Shown here in pieces: positions 1 to 12,760 of a DNA stretch of 64,000 nucleotides. The stretch comes from Cacajao melanocephalus (Eukaryota > Chordata > Mammalia > Primates > Pitheciidae), in contig CAUYLG010070501.1 of assembly GCA_963573385.1 (NCBI GenBank), positions 1 through 64,000 of the forward strand. The letters are read 5' to 3'. The translations under genes and the position numbers were made by a program. Numbering within the stretch: the first letter of the stretch is position 1; each line of letters begins with the position of its first letter. Under the pieces are notes generated by a model, which searched no databases, had not been told where the DNA came from, and saw only the letters and a program-made list of their open reading frames with translations.

Positions 1-178
1 GACAGTGGGAGGTGGGGAGGTGGGGAGAGATAGCATGGGAACAAAAGCCAGATATAGGTGAAGGGGAGGAAAGCAGCAAATCACACTGCCACGTGTGTAC
101 CTATGCAACAATCTTGCATGTTCTTCACATGTACCCCAAAATATAAAATACAATAAAAATTAAAAAAAAAAAAAAAAA
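1..178 (+). mobile_element. L1 LINE 3' end
   Basis: It has the typical L1 3' UTR tail: a G-rich GGTGGGGAGGTGGGG stretch, then text resembling 'cacgtgtgtacctatgcaac..cacatgtaccccaaaat', an AATAAA and an A tract ending at 178. The 5' part is outside the window. Confidence 0.85.
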
Positions 179-3100
179 GAAATACTCTTACACCTATTGA
201 AATAGAAGACTTGGGATCTAAAATGTAAATTTCATCTAAGATAGATTCATACTGCTGAGATTTTGTAAGTTCTGTAATTAATACATTTCTAAGTTCTGTA
301 ATTAATATATTACGGCAAATCATGTCCATTATGTCTGGGAAAAGCCTATGCAAAAAAAAAAAAAAAGCCTTATACAAACCTCTATTTTATTCTTTTTGTC
401 TCTCAAGAAGACTGCTGATTCTAAAAGACTTCCAAATTTTAATAAACTACCAACAGAGTCCAACTTCTGAGTGTTACTAGGAAAATTAATCCCCAATTGC
501 AAGCAAATCTTGTAATAAAAGGATAAGTAGTAATTCATTCTTTATGGCTTTAATTTCAGAATTTCAGTTACTGATATGCGTTTCCAGAGATATTACATGG
601 GCATATTTAATGGTTTCTTGCTTTTCAAAGGGATGTTAATATTGTATCAATGATAAAAGAGTAAATGCTCTCATTTATTTACTATATAGTAAAGGTGAGC
701 ACTGAAGCCTGGATTCTCGATTGTAAAGCTATTTCTTGATTATCTGGGGATTTACTGGCCCCCTTAGCGATGACTATTCATTAATACTTCCACTAGAGAC
801 AGGGAAAGGAAGATGAAAACCAAAGCAGATTAGACTTCAAAATAGTTTGACAAATCTGATTTGTTATTTGTCAGCAATGCTAATAAAAGATACTTAATGA
901 GAAAGAATGGTCCATTTGTTCATTTAGCCAACAACTATTTATTGAGCACTAACTATATTCTAGGCATTGTTCACAGCCATGAACAATGCAAAATTCTTGC
1001 TTTCATGGAGCTTAAGTTTTAGTGGAGAAGATAGAACACAAATTAGTGTACGTCAGATGGTGATGAAAATTTTGGAGAAAAATTAAGTAGGGTAAGAGAA
1101 TAGGAAATTTCCAGTAAGCAGAAGGAATTCTATTTTTTTAAGGTGGTGTATGAATGTAAATCTGAATGAAATGAGGGCAGGAGCCAATGGATATTCTGAG
1201 GAAGAATATTCCAGATAGAGAAAACAATTGGCTAAAATGAGGGAGTCTACATATTCAGTGGGTGGGCTTATTTGTCTGAGATCCAACAGCTGTTAACCAA
1301 TAGCACAGGTGATTGGGAATCATGATTAGACTAAGAACACTAATAGAAACCAATTTCATCTTCTTCAGTGCTGAGGTACTTAACAGTCAATCAAGATATG
1401 CCTCATATCTATGTGAAAAATATCACCAGAGAGTCAAAAATAATGTGAGAATTCAGAGAACAAAGATCAGAATTTAGCTATCAGATTGTAACTCATATAA
1501 CTATTGGAAAATTAACTTACATTTCCCATTGCTTGGTTTCATTATCTAAGTCACGTTTTCTCAACCTTGGCAGTATCGGTATTTTGGCTGCATCATTCTT
1601 TGTTGTGGGTCTCTCCTATGCATTGTAAGATGTTTAGCAGCATCCCTGGTGTTTACCCACTAGATGCCAGTAACACCTCTCAATTGTGACAACCAGGATT
1701 GTCTCTAGACATTAGCAAATGTCCCCTGGGGGTGAGAAGGTGGGAGGCGGCAACTGCCCCCAGTTGAAATCTATTAGCCTAAAAATAATGATTTCACAGA
1801 ACTTGTATCTTCTATTAGCCCAAACACTTTTTCCAGAGAGCAAGAGAGGCATGTACATGCAGTGTAAGTCCAGCATGACTTAAGCAATTAATTTCTGATG
1901 ATAAACATTGCAAACTAAATTATCTGCATATAATTTTGCCTGAAAACATCAGAGCAATTATTACTCCATCTGTACCATACATTGTAAGGTAGAATGAATA
2001 TTTTCAATAACAAACATTGTTCTTGCCAACCTAATAGTTTGTCTATTATAAAAGGGAATTTGCAGCCAACATCCTATCATGAACAAGTCACATGCAGAAA
2101 ATCCACACAGAAACCACTCACAAGGCCTCTCCCTATCCCCCCTCTTCCCAGTCTCACACCTCATTGAATTCAGATTGGAATTTCCTCTCCTCAAAGCTTC
2201 AGCCACTCTAGACTTTTCAACTGATGATATATGATTCTAACCCTTTGATCCACTTCCATGTTTCTAAATCCTTCATTCTCTGTTATTTAACACTTGTATG
2301 GTGCATCATCTTGATAGTCCCATAGGTCCCTTTCCTGTACGGCTTTTACTTCTGTTTTTACTCCACATGAGTCATTCAGGGCCTCTTTAAACACCCCCTA
2401 AAAAAATCCACTCACAGACTCACTGGTAGAACGGGGACTTTAAGGAAGATTTTGCCTGACAAAGGCAACCTAAAGTCTCCCTTGGTAACTTCCCCAGGTT
2501 CTCTTGGGGCTTTCTCCCCCCACTCTCCTGCCTCTGACCTTTCTCTCCTCTGCTAGACAATGCAGGTCCTCTCTGCCTCTGCTCATCTCCCAGTCACACA
2601 CTGGCACTTAGAGAGCAGAAGTCAGCAAACTATCACCAGCAAACCATCACCCTTAGCCACATTTACCCACAGCTAAGAACAATTTCTATGCTTTCTAATA
2701 ATTAAAAAAATAATTCTATTTCATGACATGTGAATATTACATCACGTTTGATTCGAATATAACCACACTCATTTCTTTACATATCATCTGTGGCGGCTTT
2801 CCCACTGCAATGGTGTGCTGAGTGGTTGCAACAGAGCCCAAATGACCCACAATGCCTAAAATACTTCCTATCTGGCGTTTGACTGACAACTCCTAGCATG
2901 AGTAATAGTTCCCACCCCAGTGAACTTATCAAAATATTTCCTCCACACACAATCAGTGAGCCCCAGGCCATGAGAGGAATTCTGCATGGATAACACTAAA
3001 TTTCAGTGTGGCTGTAGTTAGCTCCTAGACAACAGAGCTCCTGTCACTATGATGATGTATTTTAGGGTATGTAACAGTAGCTGGACTGAACTCAGGCTCA

Positions 3101-6100
3101 GGACAGGAACACAGGGTGTACTTACCTTGCCTCTCCACCTCCCACATCACCCCACAAATACTCGGCTAGGCACGTGGAGTCTCACTGCCTCAAAAAATGC
3201 AGACTTTTTCAACACTAATTTTTTATGTTTAAATTCACTTATTAAAATGGAACATTTTTTTCCCTTAGATTTAATTCACTTTCAAGTAATCTGTATGAAG
3301 AAGTTGAGAATAATAAAAAATGGACAGAAAACCAATTTATCAAATATAGAAAAGACCACCTTGGCCATATAAATGAATGTCTGAAGGTCCTACAGGAGAA
3401 ACTGGTGAGGAGTCCTGTTATTTTGTGAAGTAAACACCTGCATGGTCCTTGTCTGGATGAGTAATGAGTAAAGGTCTGGGAGGTTGCACTTCCATATTTA
3501 TGGTAATCTTCACTGCTTCAGTAACTCTTTTTTTTTTTAAGCACTACAATAGAAGTCCAGAGGCCTGCCTTCTGGTCCTGTTTGCTACTCCTCAACTCTG
3601 CAAACCTGTGTTTCTCTGAGTGTGCTCCACTTTTACCAAAAGAATCTGAAGAGGTTTTTTTTTTAAAAAAAATACAGATTGCCATCCCAGACCTAGGGAG
3701 CCTGACTGTCTCGGGGCCTCCCTTGGGAATCAGTGGTTACAGGCTCACTCCCTGGGTGGTGTGCAGGCAAGTCACTTGACTTTTCTGGAGGTCTGTTAGT
3801 AGATTAAAGGTTTTCAAAACTCCTTTTTCAGATCAGACCAGGTAAAGACAACCCAAGCTTTGGGGTGAGGCTACCAAGGTGTTTGAGAAATATACTTATT
3901 TCGGGGGCCCCCTCTCCCACTACAACCAGCACATCTTACCCAATGGGAAGGGCAGCACAGTGCCATCACTGTGGTAAATGGCTGCCAGTCCTGAAGGTGA
4001 CCAAAATAAGATGTTTTGAGAACTTGAGGTAGAGAGACTATAGGCAGAGGCAGCCCAGGAAATAATGTCCCCAGCTCCAACCTGAGTTTGTAAACAGCTG
4101 ATCGAGTGACAAAGGAGTCCAAGAGTTGGAGATAAACATAAAGCTTTATCACTAGTAAGGCTATCGAAGTATGTGTGGTGAGCTCTGCGGCTGCCAGGTG
4201 GGCCTGCTAGCTCTTCACTCCTGAATTAGGCAGATTTCTTTACCAGTTACAGGCAGCACTAGGTTAACCACGGGGTCATCTTGCAGGCAGAAACCTCCCA
4301 CCGTAAGGAACACAGAGACTGGAATCCACCATTCCTGAAGCAGATGGGGCCAAAGAGAGGAGAACCAAAGGGGTCATACCTGCCATGCCCAGTTCCTGCT
4401 CCCAGATTCCCTGTGGAGAAGTGAGGAGAAAAGTGGCTAATTATCCTAAGGCTGCCTCTGCAGTCCCTACCTCGGTTACACATTAGAATCACCTGGAGAG
4501 TGTTTAAATCATATCAGTTCTTGAGTTCCATCACAGACCAATTAAATCTGGATTTGATTGATTTAATTAAGTTCTGGGGGTGGGTATAGTCCAGGTGACT
4601 CTAATAAACTACTGGCACGGCAAGTCACTATTCTAGTTGAAGTCTGTCCACATAGAGGTATGATATTTGAGGGAGCATGTCCAGAGAGCTCAGAAAAAGT
4701 GGTATCTAAAACATCTTTGAACATTAGACTAAAACACCAAATTCTCAAGACATTTCAGCCATGCTACAGCCCTTTTATCCCATAGCATGTCGAATTCCAG
4801 CAACTACAAATGAACAGGGCCAAAGGGATTAACTCTCATACTTATGAACACAGTTTTAGATACAAAAAAACTTGGTTTGAATTTTCATGCTTAGCATGGA
4901 AAAATGAATGTTAAAAACATTTTCTCTAAGCTGAAGGATAAATCCATGTAAGTTTTCTGAAGTTTTATCCCATAATCTCTTTTACAGGAAAAGTCTGAAA
5001 ATAAAATGGAAGAAAAACTGCTGCAGCTTTCAAGCAAAGTAGAGAATTTCATTAACACACAGAAACAGGAAACACAACTATGTAAAGTAAAGCATATGGA
5101 AAATAAATTGTCCAAAAAGATGGAACTAATGGAAAAGCAGATCTGGGGTGAATTAGAGACAATGCAGAATGAATATCAATCAGGTGAGCAGATACCTTCT
5201 ATTAAGTAGAGTATCTGCCCTTTTCTGTTCAATCCCTCATTCTTCCACTTTGAGCTAATGGCCAGAGATTAATCTTGTCATTAATGACATTCTTATGTAT
5301 TTAATGCACTTTTCTAAATATCCTATAGAATATGAGTATTATACTGGAAGGTATATAAATAAACTTTCTTCATTCATACTTGGCAATGTTACAGGCCTGC
5401 CACTGGTGTGAGGTTGTTTTTGTTGTTGTTGTTTTGTTGTTTTTTCTAAGATCATAGAATCATGGAATTGTCAGACTTGAAAAATCCTTGGAGATACCCA
5501 AGATGTGACTTGTGGGTATGTTATGAAATTAGGAACCTAAATCAAATGCCCTGCTCATTGAACTACAAGTAATGAGCTTAGACAGATGTCAGACTGGAGA
5601 CCTGACCTTTAGAAGTGAGAAGGAGAGATGAATTAGCAGAGTCCAGTATAATGACTGCTTTTCTTTTAAAGAGGCTAATGGCAGCAGTGTCAAGCTGAGC
5701 TAACATCAAAGAGAATTAATTTGAAAGCCTCGTCTAATTTGTCAAAGGGAAGGACATGGGATAGGTGCTATAGAGCAGCCATCTGCCTTGAGTCATAATT
5801 CTGAGGGAATTATCAGGACTCAGAATTTCTGAGTTTCTTTACTAGGGAAAGCTCCAAGTCATTTTTTTCTAGATCTCAGAAAAATTCATGTGTAAATTCT
5901 ACCAAATTTGGTCCTGTATAGAGATACCTTGGAGGTGACTTGGGAAAACATGATGGTTTCAATCCTCCAGATGTTCCTGGCATATAAGTAGGGTTTGCAA
6001 CCTGGAAATTCATCCTTCACAATATACCCACTCCCACCATCATATCAAAATAATGAATTATTGGGCCAGGAATCATGTCCCCTTCTTTTAAAGGCCTGCT

Positions 6101-7155
6101 TTGTTTAACTATCAGAGATTTAATTTTACTTATTCTATTAGTAAAACTTCAGGGTGGACTGGAAAAGAAATTTACGATCTACAAGTTCTTTTATTTTACT
6201 AATGGAGAGGAGTTCTAGAAAGGAAGAACCCCAAATTAATGGGTTGCTGCTTTATGCCTTTAATAAAAATGTATTGCGAAATGACTATGTGAAAGGCCCC
6301 AGTGAATAACAAAAAAGTTGTACCCTAAGACCTTGAGGTTTGGTAGGTCTGTGGTCATAAGTGAGTAGACATGCATAAGAGAGATACAAAGTGCTGGGAG
6401 AAAGGAGGGGAGCAGGTGGCCACTCTTAGGTCCCTCAAATAGGTTTCTTTCAGAGAAGTTTTAAAATCTCATCTGTGGTCTTTACCTTCAATTTGGTAAC
6501 AAGACAGAAAAAAAATCACTTAAATCTCCTGTTAAAGCATACAGAAAGAAGAAAATATTTTTAAAATTTTCTCTTGCAATATAGAATTATGCAATATATT
6601 TGGGGAGAGGAGAAGAAAAAATAATTAAATTTCACAATGAAACCAGATAACCAGATACAAGTTGAAACACTATTGTGAATGGATTTTCATGACATACAAG
6701 AAATAGATTATGTGTAATTTCAGGCTGGTCTTAATAGAATTTAATATGCTTTCAATTAAATGATAATTATGGCAAGACTGCCAATTAGCTGCTTTGGTTT
6801 TTTTTTTTTTTTTAAAGTTCTAATGTATTGTTTTAAGTATACCTATTCTTTTACCTTCTCACAGGATTTAAATCAATTCATGACTCTCTCAGCTCCCTCC
6901 AACAAATACAGAAGACAAAGATGGATTTAGAGAAATATAAAGTACAGAAAGACCTGAAGAAATTACAGCGTAAGATAGTGGAACTCCAAGAAGTATAAAT
7001 CTTTCCAATCATCTTTTTTTTTCACCAGCCTATAGAGAGATTTGTTGGGAAAAGTTCTGAAGAAAGTTAATATCTCATGGATGTTTACTGCTTCTAATGT
7101 CTCCTTTTAAGGAGATGAATGTACCAGAAAAACAATAAAGCAAAGAAGCTTTTGA
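1..7155 (+). CDS. FAM81B: FAM81B gene, 3' part (spliced, last three coding exons)
   Basis: Three exons with canonical AG/GT borders join in phase: 3269-3404, 4988-5183 and 6865-6998. Together they encode 154 residues ending in ..KIVELQEV and a TAA stop. The composition is rich in K, E, Q, L and M with few prolines or glycines, which is typical of a long coiled coil. The FAM81 family consists of coiled-coil proteins of poorly known function. I recall human FAM81B as about 452 residues, so this would be roughly residues 299-452. The rest of the gene lies left of the window. The gene is convergent with SKIC3. The name rests on recalled sequence and on the SKIC3 neighbour; a search against RefSeq would confirm it. 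Confidence 0.88.
900..1250 (+). repeat. Ancient dispersed mammalian repeat, fragment
   Basis: It contains the widely repeated pattern 'tattgagcac..ctaggcattgttc', then 'catggagcttaagtttta gtgga', then 'gaggaagaatattccagata'. The same family is found at 11812-12660. I do not assign a family name with confidence. Confidence 0.5.
1553..1772 (-). mobile_element. MER20 (hAT-Charlie non-autonomous DNA transposon)
   Basis: Near full-length match on the minus strand to the MER20 pattern: 'ctcaaccttggca', 'gcattgtaagatgtttagca', 'cccactagatgccagtaaca', 'ggattgtctctagacatt' and 'aaatgtcccctggggg' appear in order. MER20 copies are known from the literature as a source of endometrial enhancers in placental mammals; nothing here shows activity of this copy. 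Confidence 0.8.
2616..2892 (+). mobile_element. hAT-like mammalian DNA transposon remnant
   Basis: Diverged match to the common 'gtcggcaaactacggcc..' element: 'agtcagcaaactatcac' at the left, 'cacactcatttctttacata' and 'ctgtggcggctttc' in the middle, 'gcctaaaatacttcctatct' at the right. Exact family not assigned. Confidence 0.5.
3269..3404 (+). CDS. FAM81B: FAM81B coding exon (third from last)
   Basis: The acceptor is a T-rich tract ending in CCCTTAG at 3261-3268 and the donor GTGAGG starts at 3405. The first base completes a split codon, followed by 45 whole codons (peptide begins FNSLSSNLYEEVENNKKW), and the exon ends on a codon boundary. It has helical, charged, coiled-coil-like composition. 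A longer open frame that overlaps it from 3049 is in a different phase and is not the gene. Confidence 0.85.
3405..4987 (+). other. FAM81B intron
   Basis: 1,583 bases. It holds T and A tracts near 3528-3538 and 3655-3671, a possible degraded MER5-type segment around 3612-3740, and a clearer MER5-like copy at 4478-4640. The rest, including 3800-4470, is unrecognised. Confidence 0.6.
4478..4640 (+). mobile_element. MER5-group hAT remnant
   Basis: Contains 'cattagaatcacctggagag', later 'ctgggggtggg' and 'ccaggtgactctaataa', the usual layout of small MER5-type elements whose ends are roughly inverted. Confidence 0.5.
4988..5183 (+). CDS. FAM81B: FAM81B coding exon (penultimate)
   Basis: The acceptor TTTTACAG ends at 4987 and the donor GTGAGC starts at 5184. 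The exon holds 65 codons plus one base. The peptide begins EKSENKMEEKLLQLSSKVE and is strongly heptad-like, with repeated K/E/L/M, so it should form part of a coiled coil. It joins in phase to both neighbours. Confidence 0.9.
5184..6864 (+). other. FAM81B last intron
   Basis: 1,681 bases between the penultimate and terminal coding exons. It has low-complexity GTT/T tracts near 5415-5443 and 6798-6813. I see no recognisable transposon or gene. Confidence 0.6.
6865..6998 (+). CDS. FAM81B: FAM81B terminal coding exon with stop codon
   Basis: The acceptor CTTCTCACAG ends at 6864. Two bases complete a glycine codon, followed by 43 codons (GFKSIHDSLSSLQQIQK at the start, KIVELQEV at the end) and TAA at 6996-6998. 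The coiled-coil composition continues to the C terminus. Confidence 0.9.
6999..7155 (+). other. FAM81B: FAM81B 3' untranslated region
   Basis: Sequence between the TAA stop and about 15-20 bases past the first AATAAA at 7134-7139. The exact cleavage site cannot be read from the DNA. A second AATAAA at 7227-7232 could give a longer form. Confidence 0.65.
7134..7139 (+). terminator. Polyadenylation signal AATAAA (FAM81B)
   Basis: Canonical hexamer 136 bases after the FAM81B stop codon. It is followed by a T/G-containing stretch at 7150-7170 that could serve as the downstream element. Confidence 0.65.
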
Positions 7156-7159
7156 GCTC

Positions 7160-8269
7160 TTGAATTTGTTAATGAAAAAACTAAGAAATTTCTTCATCTA
7201 TCTGCCTTTTTACATATTTAGCTACAAATAAAAAAAGGGGAATCTACATAAGGTACATGAGTGAAGTAGGACTGCTGCAATACATTAAAGAATTACAGGA
7301 GCTCTGGCAAACTGGAGAGCACTTACTCTGTCTAAAAATAATAGCTACTATGTAGTTACAGTTCAGGACTAACATATATATATTACCCATTACTATCCAA
7401 AGTTCCATTTTTCAAGAGACCTCTCTCCGTTTTTAAGTGTTAGCAACTAGTTCAAAATAGCTCTCAAACTATGAGAGACATGCCTGTAAAGCAGACATAC
7501 TCAGTGGTCAATTTGCAACTTCTAATCTCAATGTTTGTAGCAAATCTAACTTATGCATATTTAAAATATATTTCCCTTGTACTCAATATGTACCAGAATT
7601 ATAAGCAATGAAGAGCCAACCCATTCAAAATAATACAACAGCTTCCATGAAAACATATCCAACATAATTTGACCCAGGTGCTAAATTCAGAAGTACCTCA
7701 AAAATGCTAGTTTCCTATACAATTAAAAATTGTTTAACTTTTCTAGATATAAATATTAAATGTAAAGCCTAATACTGAACAGGAAATTCATGAAAAATAA
7801 AAACAAACTATTCATGGCATGCACTCTGCTGTAACAAGGACTAATTTCTAATCACAGAACTTTTGTAAGCTTGGCAAGGGGACTTTTGTTTCAGACTTAG
7901 GCTCCTTCCTTGGCTTAGGGAAGAAAAGTGACAACTTCTCCCCTAATACAGAACAAGCTAACTTCCTAAGTAAATTTTTGACTAATGCTCACTTCTATAA
8001 TTTTTTAACTATATGAAATATCTCCTTTTATTGCTATTAATAATCCACATGTAGCATCATTGAGTCTATAATTGAAGAGATTTACATAGCAGAATTTCAT
8101 TTAAGAGTCTAAAATGCAAGTTTCAGTGATGATATTGTGTCCAATGAAAAAGTAGGAAATATTAAATAATGCAATGGTAAGTGTCCTTTGTAATCAAGTA
8201 TCATGCTAAGACAAAGGGCTAATGTCCTAAGTAATCCCAAATAACTCTTACAAGTGAATAAGAAAATAA
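7160..8269. other. Intergenic stretch, unrecognised
   Basis: Between the FAM81B polyadenylation signals and an old L1 fragment. AT-rich, short open frames only, no repeat I can name. Confidence 0.5.
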
Positions 8270-9060
8270 TAAATCCATATTTTTTCCAAAATGGGCAAAG
8301 GATATGAACAGGCAAACCACAGAATAATATAATAATATGAAAATATGAGAAGACGCCCAACTTTACTGTTAAATAAATAAAAATTAAAGAAACCCTTAGC
8401 TACTATTTTCAAGACTGGCAAAGATTAAAGTGATTGATAATATTGGGCTGGCAAGCGTGGAGAAAAAGTGCACTCTCATACATTATTAGTGAGTCTATAA
8501 ATTGGTACAATGATTTAGATGGCAGTTTGAAAACGTCTGTCAACATTTTACAATGTAAATATCTTTTGATCCTGCAATCCATGGCTAGAAATTTATATGA
8601 CAGAGGGAAAAACTCCCAAAGTGTGCTAAGCTATATGAACAAGAATGCTCATTACAGCATTATTTGTTATAGTTAAAAAAGAAAAGAAGAAGAAACGCCA
8701 AAACCAGAAAACATCCAAATATAAGTAATTGATTGCCTAAATGGCATTAACCAGACCACTTCTCCCACCACCCAATGCTGGACAGCCCTTTAAAAAGAAC
8801 ACAGAAAGATATCCAAGATACACTGTTAGGTGAAAAAAAAAAGCAAGTTTAAAAGCAATATGAATATGATCCACTTTTGTCATAAAATTTTAAAATTAAG
8901 TTAAACATAACATGCATGTACTGTATGCCAAAAAAGGCAAGAATTTACAACAAACTTAGTGGATTCTATTGTTAAAAAAACTTCTGTTTTCTACATTGAG
9001 GATTTGTGAAAGCTTTTATATTTTTATATAATATTTTTGTTTCTACTAAAATATTTTATA
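8270..9060 (+). mobile_element. Old L1 (L1M-type) ORF2/3' fragment
   Basis: Diverged plus-oriented L1 text: 'aaatgggcaaaggatatgaa', 'aaattggtacaatgatttag', 'atcctgcaatccatggctag', 'acagcattatttgttatagt'. These mark the C-terminal end of ORF2 and the 3' UTR. Frames are broken many times. Confidence 0.75.
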
Positions 9061-10259
9061 GCAACAACAACAATAAATGTAATAGGCTGAAAGAGTAACT
9101 CTTTGTAATGAACTAAATAAATGATTGTAGGATGGGTTAAATTAGGAATTAATACAGACCAAGAGTCAAAACATCTCACTCCCTTTTTGCTCTATAGACA
9201 TGGCTACAAAAGTAGAGAAGATATACAGCAACTGAAAAAATATACATTTTCTCCTTGTAATTTAAAATCTTCTAAATTACATTGTAGTTCAAATAATATT
9301 GTAAGATCAGGCTAAAAGTGTTCCCAGAATAGATCTTTCATTGCTATTGGCCAGGACAGTAACATGTGGGGCAGTAGATCAAAGGATCAACGAATCCTCT
9401 ACCACTACTCTCCTACTTGGGATGCCAAGTTGAGGTATTCATAGGTTTGCAGAGACTCTGGATAGCCAAAGAATTATGCTCATTGAGCAGGTGGACCCAG
9501 GTTTCTCAGAGTCTAAAGCTTATGAAGTTTCAGTTTGTTATTGATGTACTGTCCTGGTGCCAGATGAGTCAGCACAGAAGTCTGTAAGAATATTCCTGGA
9601 AGCCACTGCTACATCAGGATAGCTAGTAGTAACTCCATACAGAAGTGACTGTGAACAACATGAATATATCCCTCTAATCCAAATGTTTTCCCAACTCAAC
9701 TTCTCTTTGTCCACAGCCACTTCAACACCACCTGACATCAAGGGAAGCGGGAATGAAAAGAGGCAGAGGTCTTAATCGGTGGTGTTAATCAATTGTGTTT
9801 AAAATGTCTTACTTCTGCAAATTTGACAATGATCTTGTAAATATATAGCTAGTGCTCATGCAAGGGAGAGACTCTGAAGCTTAAGAGCCATTGTTTCACC
9901 GGAAATTTACCTCTGTTCAAGGGACCAGTGGAACACTGGGCCTCCCTCCCCTTGCATTTATTTTGACAGAGATCTAAAAAGATAAATACAACTCTCCTCC
10001 TAAAGAAGCTCAATATACACGACACTTTATTCCATATTAAACAATATTACTTAATCCTTTGGGAAATGTCAGACTTCTCTTCCCACAAATACAGGATGAT
10101 TGAGCACTGGAGAATCTGCAGTCCAGATCCATGCTATAGACTTGACGTATATGTTAACATATTCTCAGGTAGTTTTTACTTTAAGTACAAACACCATTTA
10201 AACAGTCTTGGATAGTTTAAGTGTCCTGCTGCCCTTAAATTTCCTGTTGTTTCCTTCCT
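9061..10259. other. Intergenic stretch, unrecognised
   Basis: About 1.2 kb without a gene or repeat I can identify. The open frames here are short and show no protein-like composition. Confidence 0.45.
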
Positions 10260-11390
10260 TTTATCAACATCTGCTCTTAGAAAACATAGGGGAAAAGCCC
10301 CTTGACATTAGTCTTGACAATGACTTTTTGCATATAACACCAAAAGCACAGGCAACAAAAGTAAACAAGTGGGATTACATCAAATTAAAAAGTTTCTGCA
10401 CAGCAAAGGAAACAATCAGCAAAATGAAGGAACCTATGAAATAGGAGAAAATATTTGCAAACCATATCTGATGGGGAACTAGTATCCAAAAAGATATAAG
10501 GAACTCAACAACTCAATAGCCAAAACCACAAATAACCTGATTAAAAAATGGGCAAAAGACCTGAATAGACGACATTTTCCCAAGAATAGATACAAATAGC
10601 CAACAGATACATAAAAACTCAAATGATAACATGTGTTGGTGAGGATGTAGAGAAAAGGGAACCCTCATGCACTGTAAGTGCGACTGTAAATTGGTACAGA
10701 CATTAGGGAAACAATATGGAGGTTGTTCAAAAAATGAAAAATAAAACTATGATCCTGCAATCATAATTCACAAAATAAAGTGAAAACAGTATTTCAAAGA
10801 GATATTTGCACTCTGTGTTTGCTCCAGCATTATTCATAATAGCCAAGATGTGGAAACCACCCAACAGATGAATGGATAAAAAACTGTCATCTAGGTATAT
10901 ACATATATCTGTGTATTATTCAAGCTTACAAAAGAAGGAAATCTTGCCATTTGTGACAACATGAGTGAACTTAGAGGGCATTATGCTAAGTGAAATAAGT
11001 TAGGTACAGAAAGTTAATACTGCACAATCTCACTTAGAAATAAATGGAGGATGGAACAGTAGTTGCCAGAACTTAGAGAAATAAACAGAGAACAGAAGAG
11101 TAGCTGCCGGGGGCTGGGAATTGAGGCAAATTGGGAGATTTTGGTCAAAGGACACAAATTTTAAAGTTATGATGAATAAATTCTGGAAATCTAATGTATA
11201 GCATGGAGATCATACTTAATAATGTACTGTCAATTTGAAAGGTGCTAAGAGAGTAGATCTTAAGTGTTCTTACCACACGCAAAAACGGTAACTATGTAAG
11301 GTGATATGTTAATTAGCTTGTGGTATTGAAATGTATATTAAAACCCACATTGTATACTTTACATATAAATAATAGAAAATTTTAAATTTC
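10260..11390 (+). mobile_element. L1 (L1M-type) 3' portion
   Basis: Plus-oriented ORF2 end and 3' UTR of an L1: 'aagtgggattacatcaaatt', 'agtttctgcacagcaaagga', 'aaaatgggcaaaagacctga', 'attattcataatagccaaga', 'aatggaggatggaacagtag'. ORF2 is interrupted by stops, for example at 10442, so it is dead. Confidence 0.85.
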
Positions 11391-11724
11391 CTTTTTGGGG
11401 AAAAATCAATGAAGTTATTTATACTGAAGACTAAATGATAACATTCAAAGTTTTTTTTATTTCTGCACTAAAAATGAAGGACAAATCCCTCCCCTGCTGC
11501 CACACAGGTAACTGCTTTCTCAGCCCCACTGTGAGGTATATATGCTCACCATCTGTTAGTCAGGAGAGCAGCAAGGCCCAAGACCTTGGTCAAAGAAATA
11601 GCATTCCCAGAGTACTCTAGACATCAGCAGCTTTCCCCTCTTCTAACTTTCCAAACATAGACTTCCTTCCATTGGCTTCACCCATAGTAGCAAGCAGGTA
11701 CAAGAAGGAAAAATTTGATCTTTA

Positions 11725-11755
<31 letters not shown>

Positions 11756-11811
11756 GTTGACTTACAAAGGAGATCTCCAAACTTTTTGTGAAGTATTACT
11801 TTTTCTGTCTT
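11391..11811. other. Intergenic stretch with a CA microsatellite
   Basis: Unrecognised sequence apart from the (CA)n run at 11724-11752. Confidence 0.5.
11724..11752. repeat. (CA)n microsatellite
   Basis: 29 bases of uninterrupted alternating A and C. Confidence 0.95.
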
Positions 11812-12760
11812 TCCAGATTCCACACGTTCATGGGCTAGGCACTGTGGATACAATACTGAACAACCTTAACACAAACCCTGCCCTTAGGGAATTTATAGTC
11901 TAGTGGAAAAGACGAACAATTAAAATTGCAAATGCATAGGAAAGTAAAGAGTATAATGGGAGAACGTAAGAGAGGCATTTACCAGAAACACAGGGAATCA
12001 GGCAGAAGGTCTTCCAGAAAAAGGAATATCTAAATTGAGACCTCCAGCGTATAAGCAGACATGAGTCAAGGGAAAGAGGTTTGATTGAAAGAGGTGGGAG
12101 CTCAGGTGATCAGCGTGAGCAAAGGCCTGGTGGCCAAAAGAGAATGGGATACATGCCAGATACTGCAAGCTCAGTATGGCCAGAGCCTTCACTGTGTGTT
12201 TGGGGAGGTGAGTAGCGAGAGAGAAGGCTGGAGAAGGGAAAGTGTGGTGTCTCATCACAAAAGCCTTTGTAACTCATGCTGAGAAACTTGGGCTTTATCT
12301 TAAGGATCCAGAGTAGCCTTTAAAAGATCTAAAATAGGAGAGTGACAGATTTGCATTTTATAGAAAGATCCCTCTGGCTGCAGTGTAGGAAATACATTAG
12401 ATGCAGTGTGGGAAACAAATTTGGGTGGGAAAGGAGGGAAAATAGTACAGCAGGGCAGGGGTAATAAAATGTTTTAAACTAATTGATTGTGAGGCATCCA
12501 CAGAACATCCAAATGGAGGTGTCCAGTGGTTAGCGAAAGAGCTGGGCCTGGAGCATAAGAGAAAGATCTGAACTGGGGATTTAGCTGTGCAAGTCACCAG
12601 CAGAGAAATGGTTACTGGAGTTATGGGGGAGGAAGACATTGCCTGGGTTAGGTGAGATAGGGGTCGGGGACATGAAGACTACGATGAGAAACAGAGACCA
12701 GGAACAACCTAATAATGAAGGAACAGCAGAAGAGTCCTGGGCGAGTATGGGGAGACGTGC
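11812..12760 (+). repeat. Long ancient dispersed mammalian repeat
   Basis: Successive blocks match one widely dispersed element: 'gggctaggcactgtggatac', 'gggaatttatagtctagtgg', 'gtgagcaaaggcctggtggc', 'gggctttatcttaagga', 'agatccctctggctgcagtg', 'catccaaatggaggtgtcca'. It is about 900 bases, unusually long for this family in one window. I do not assign the family name. The open frames in it are not genes. Confidence 0.55.

Larger units (their letters stand above)
179..3268 (+). other. FAM81B intron (right part)
   Basis: Intron sequence left of the first FAM81B exon in the window. It contains an A tract at 352-366, an ancient repeat (900-1250), a MER20 copy and a hAT-like remnant described separately. 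I saw no further FAM81B exon. The stretches 179-899 and 1800-2600 hold nothing I recognise. Confidence 0.6.

Noticed and set aside
3049..3372. 107-codon plus-strand frame overlapping a FAM81B exon
   Set aside because: It is out of phase with the FAM81B exon chain; the frame used by the gene is the one joined at 3269.
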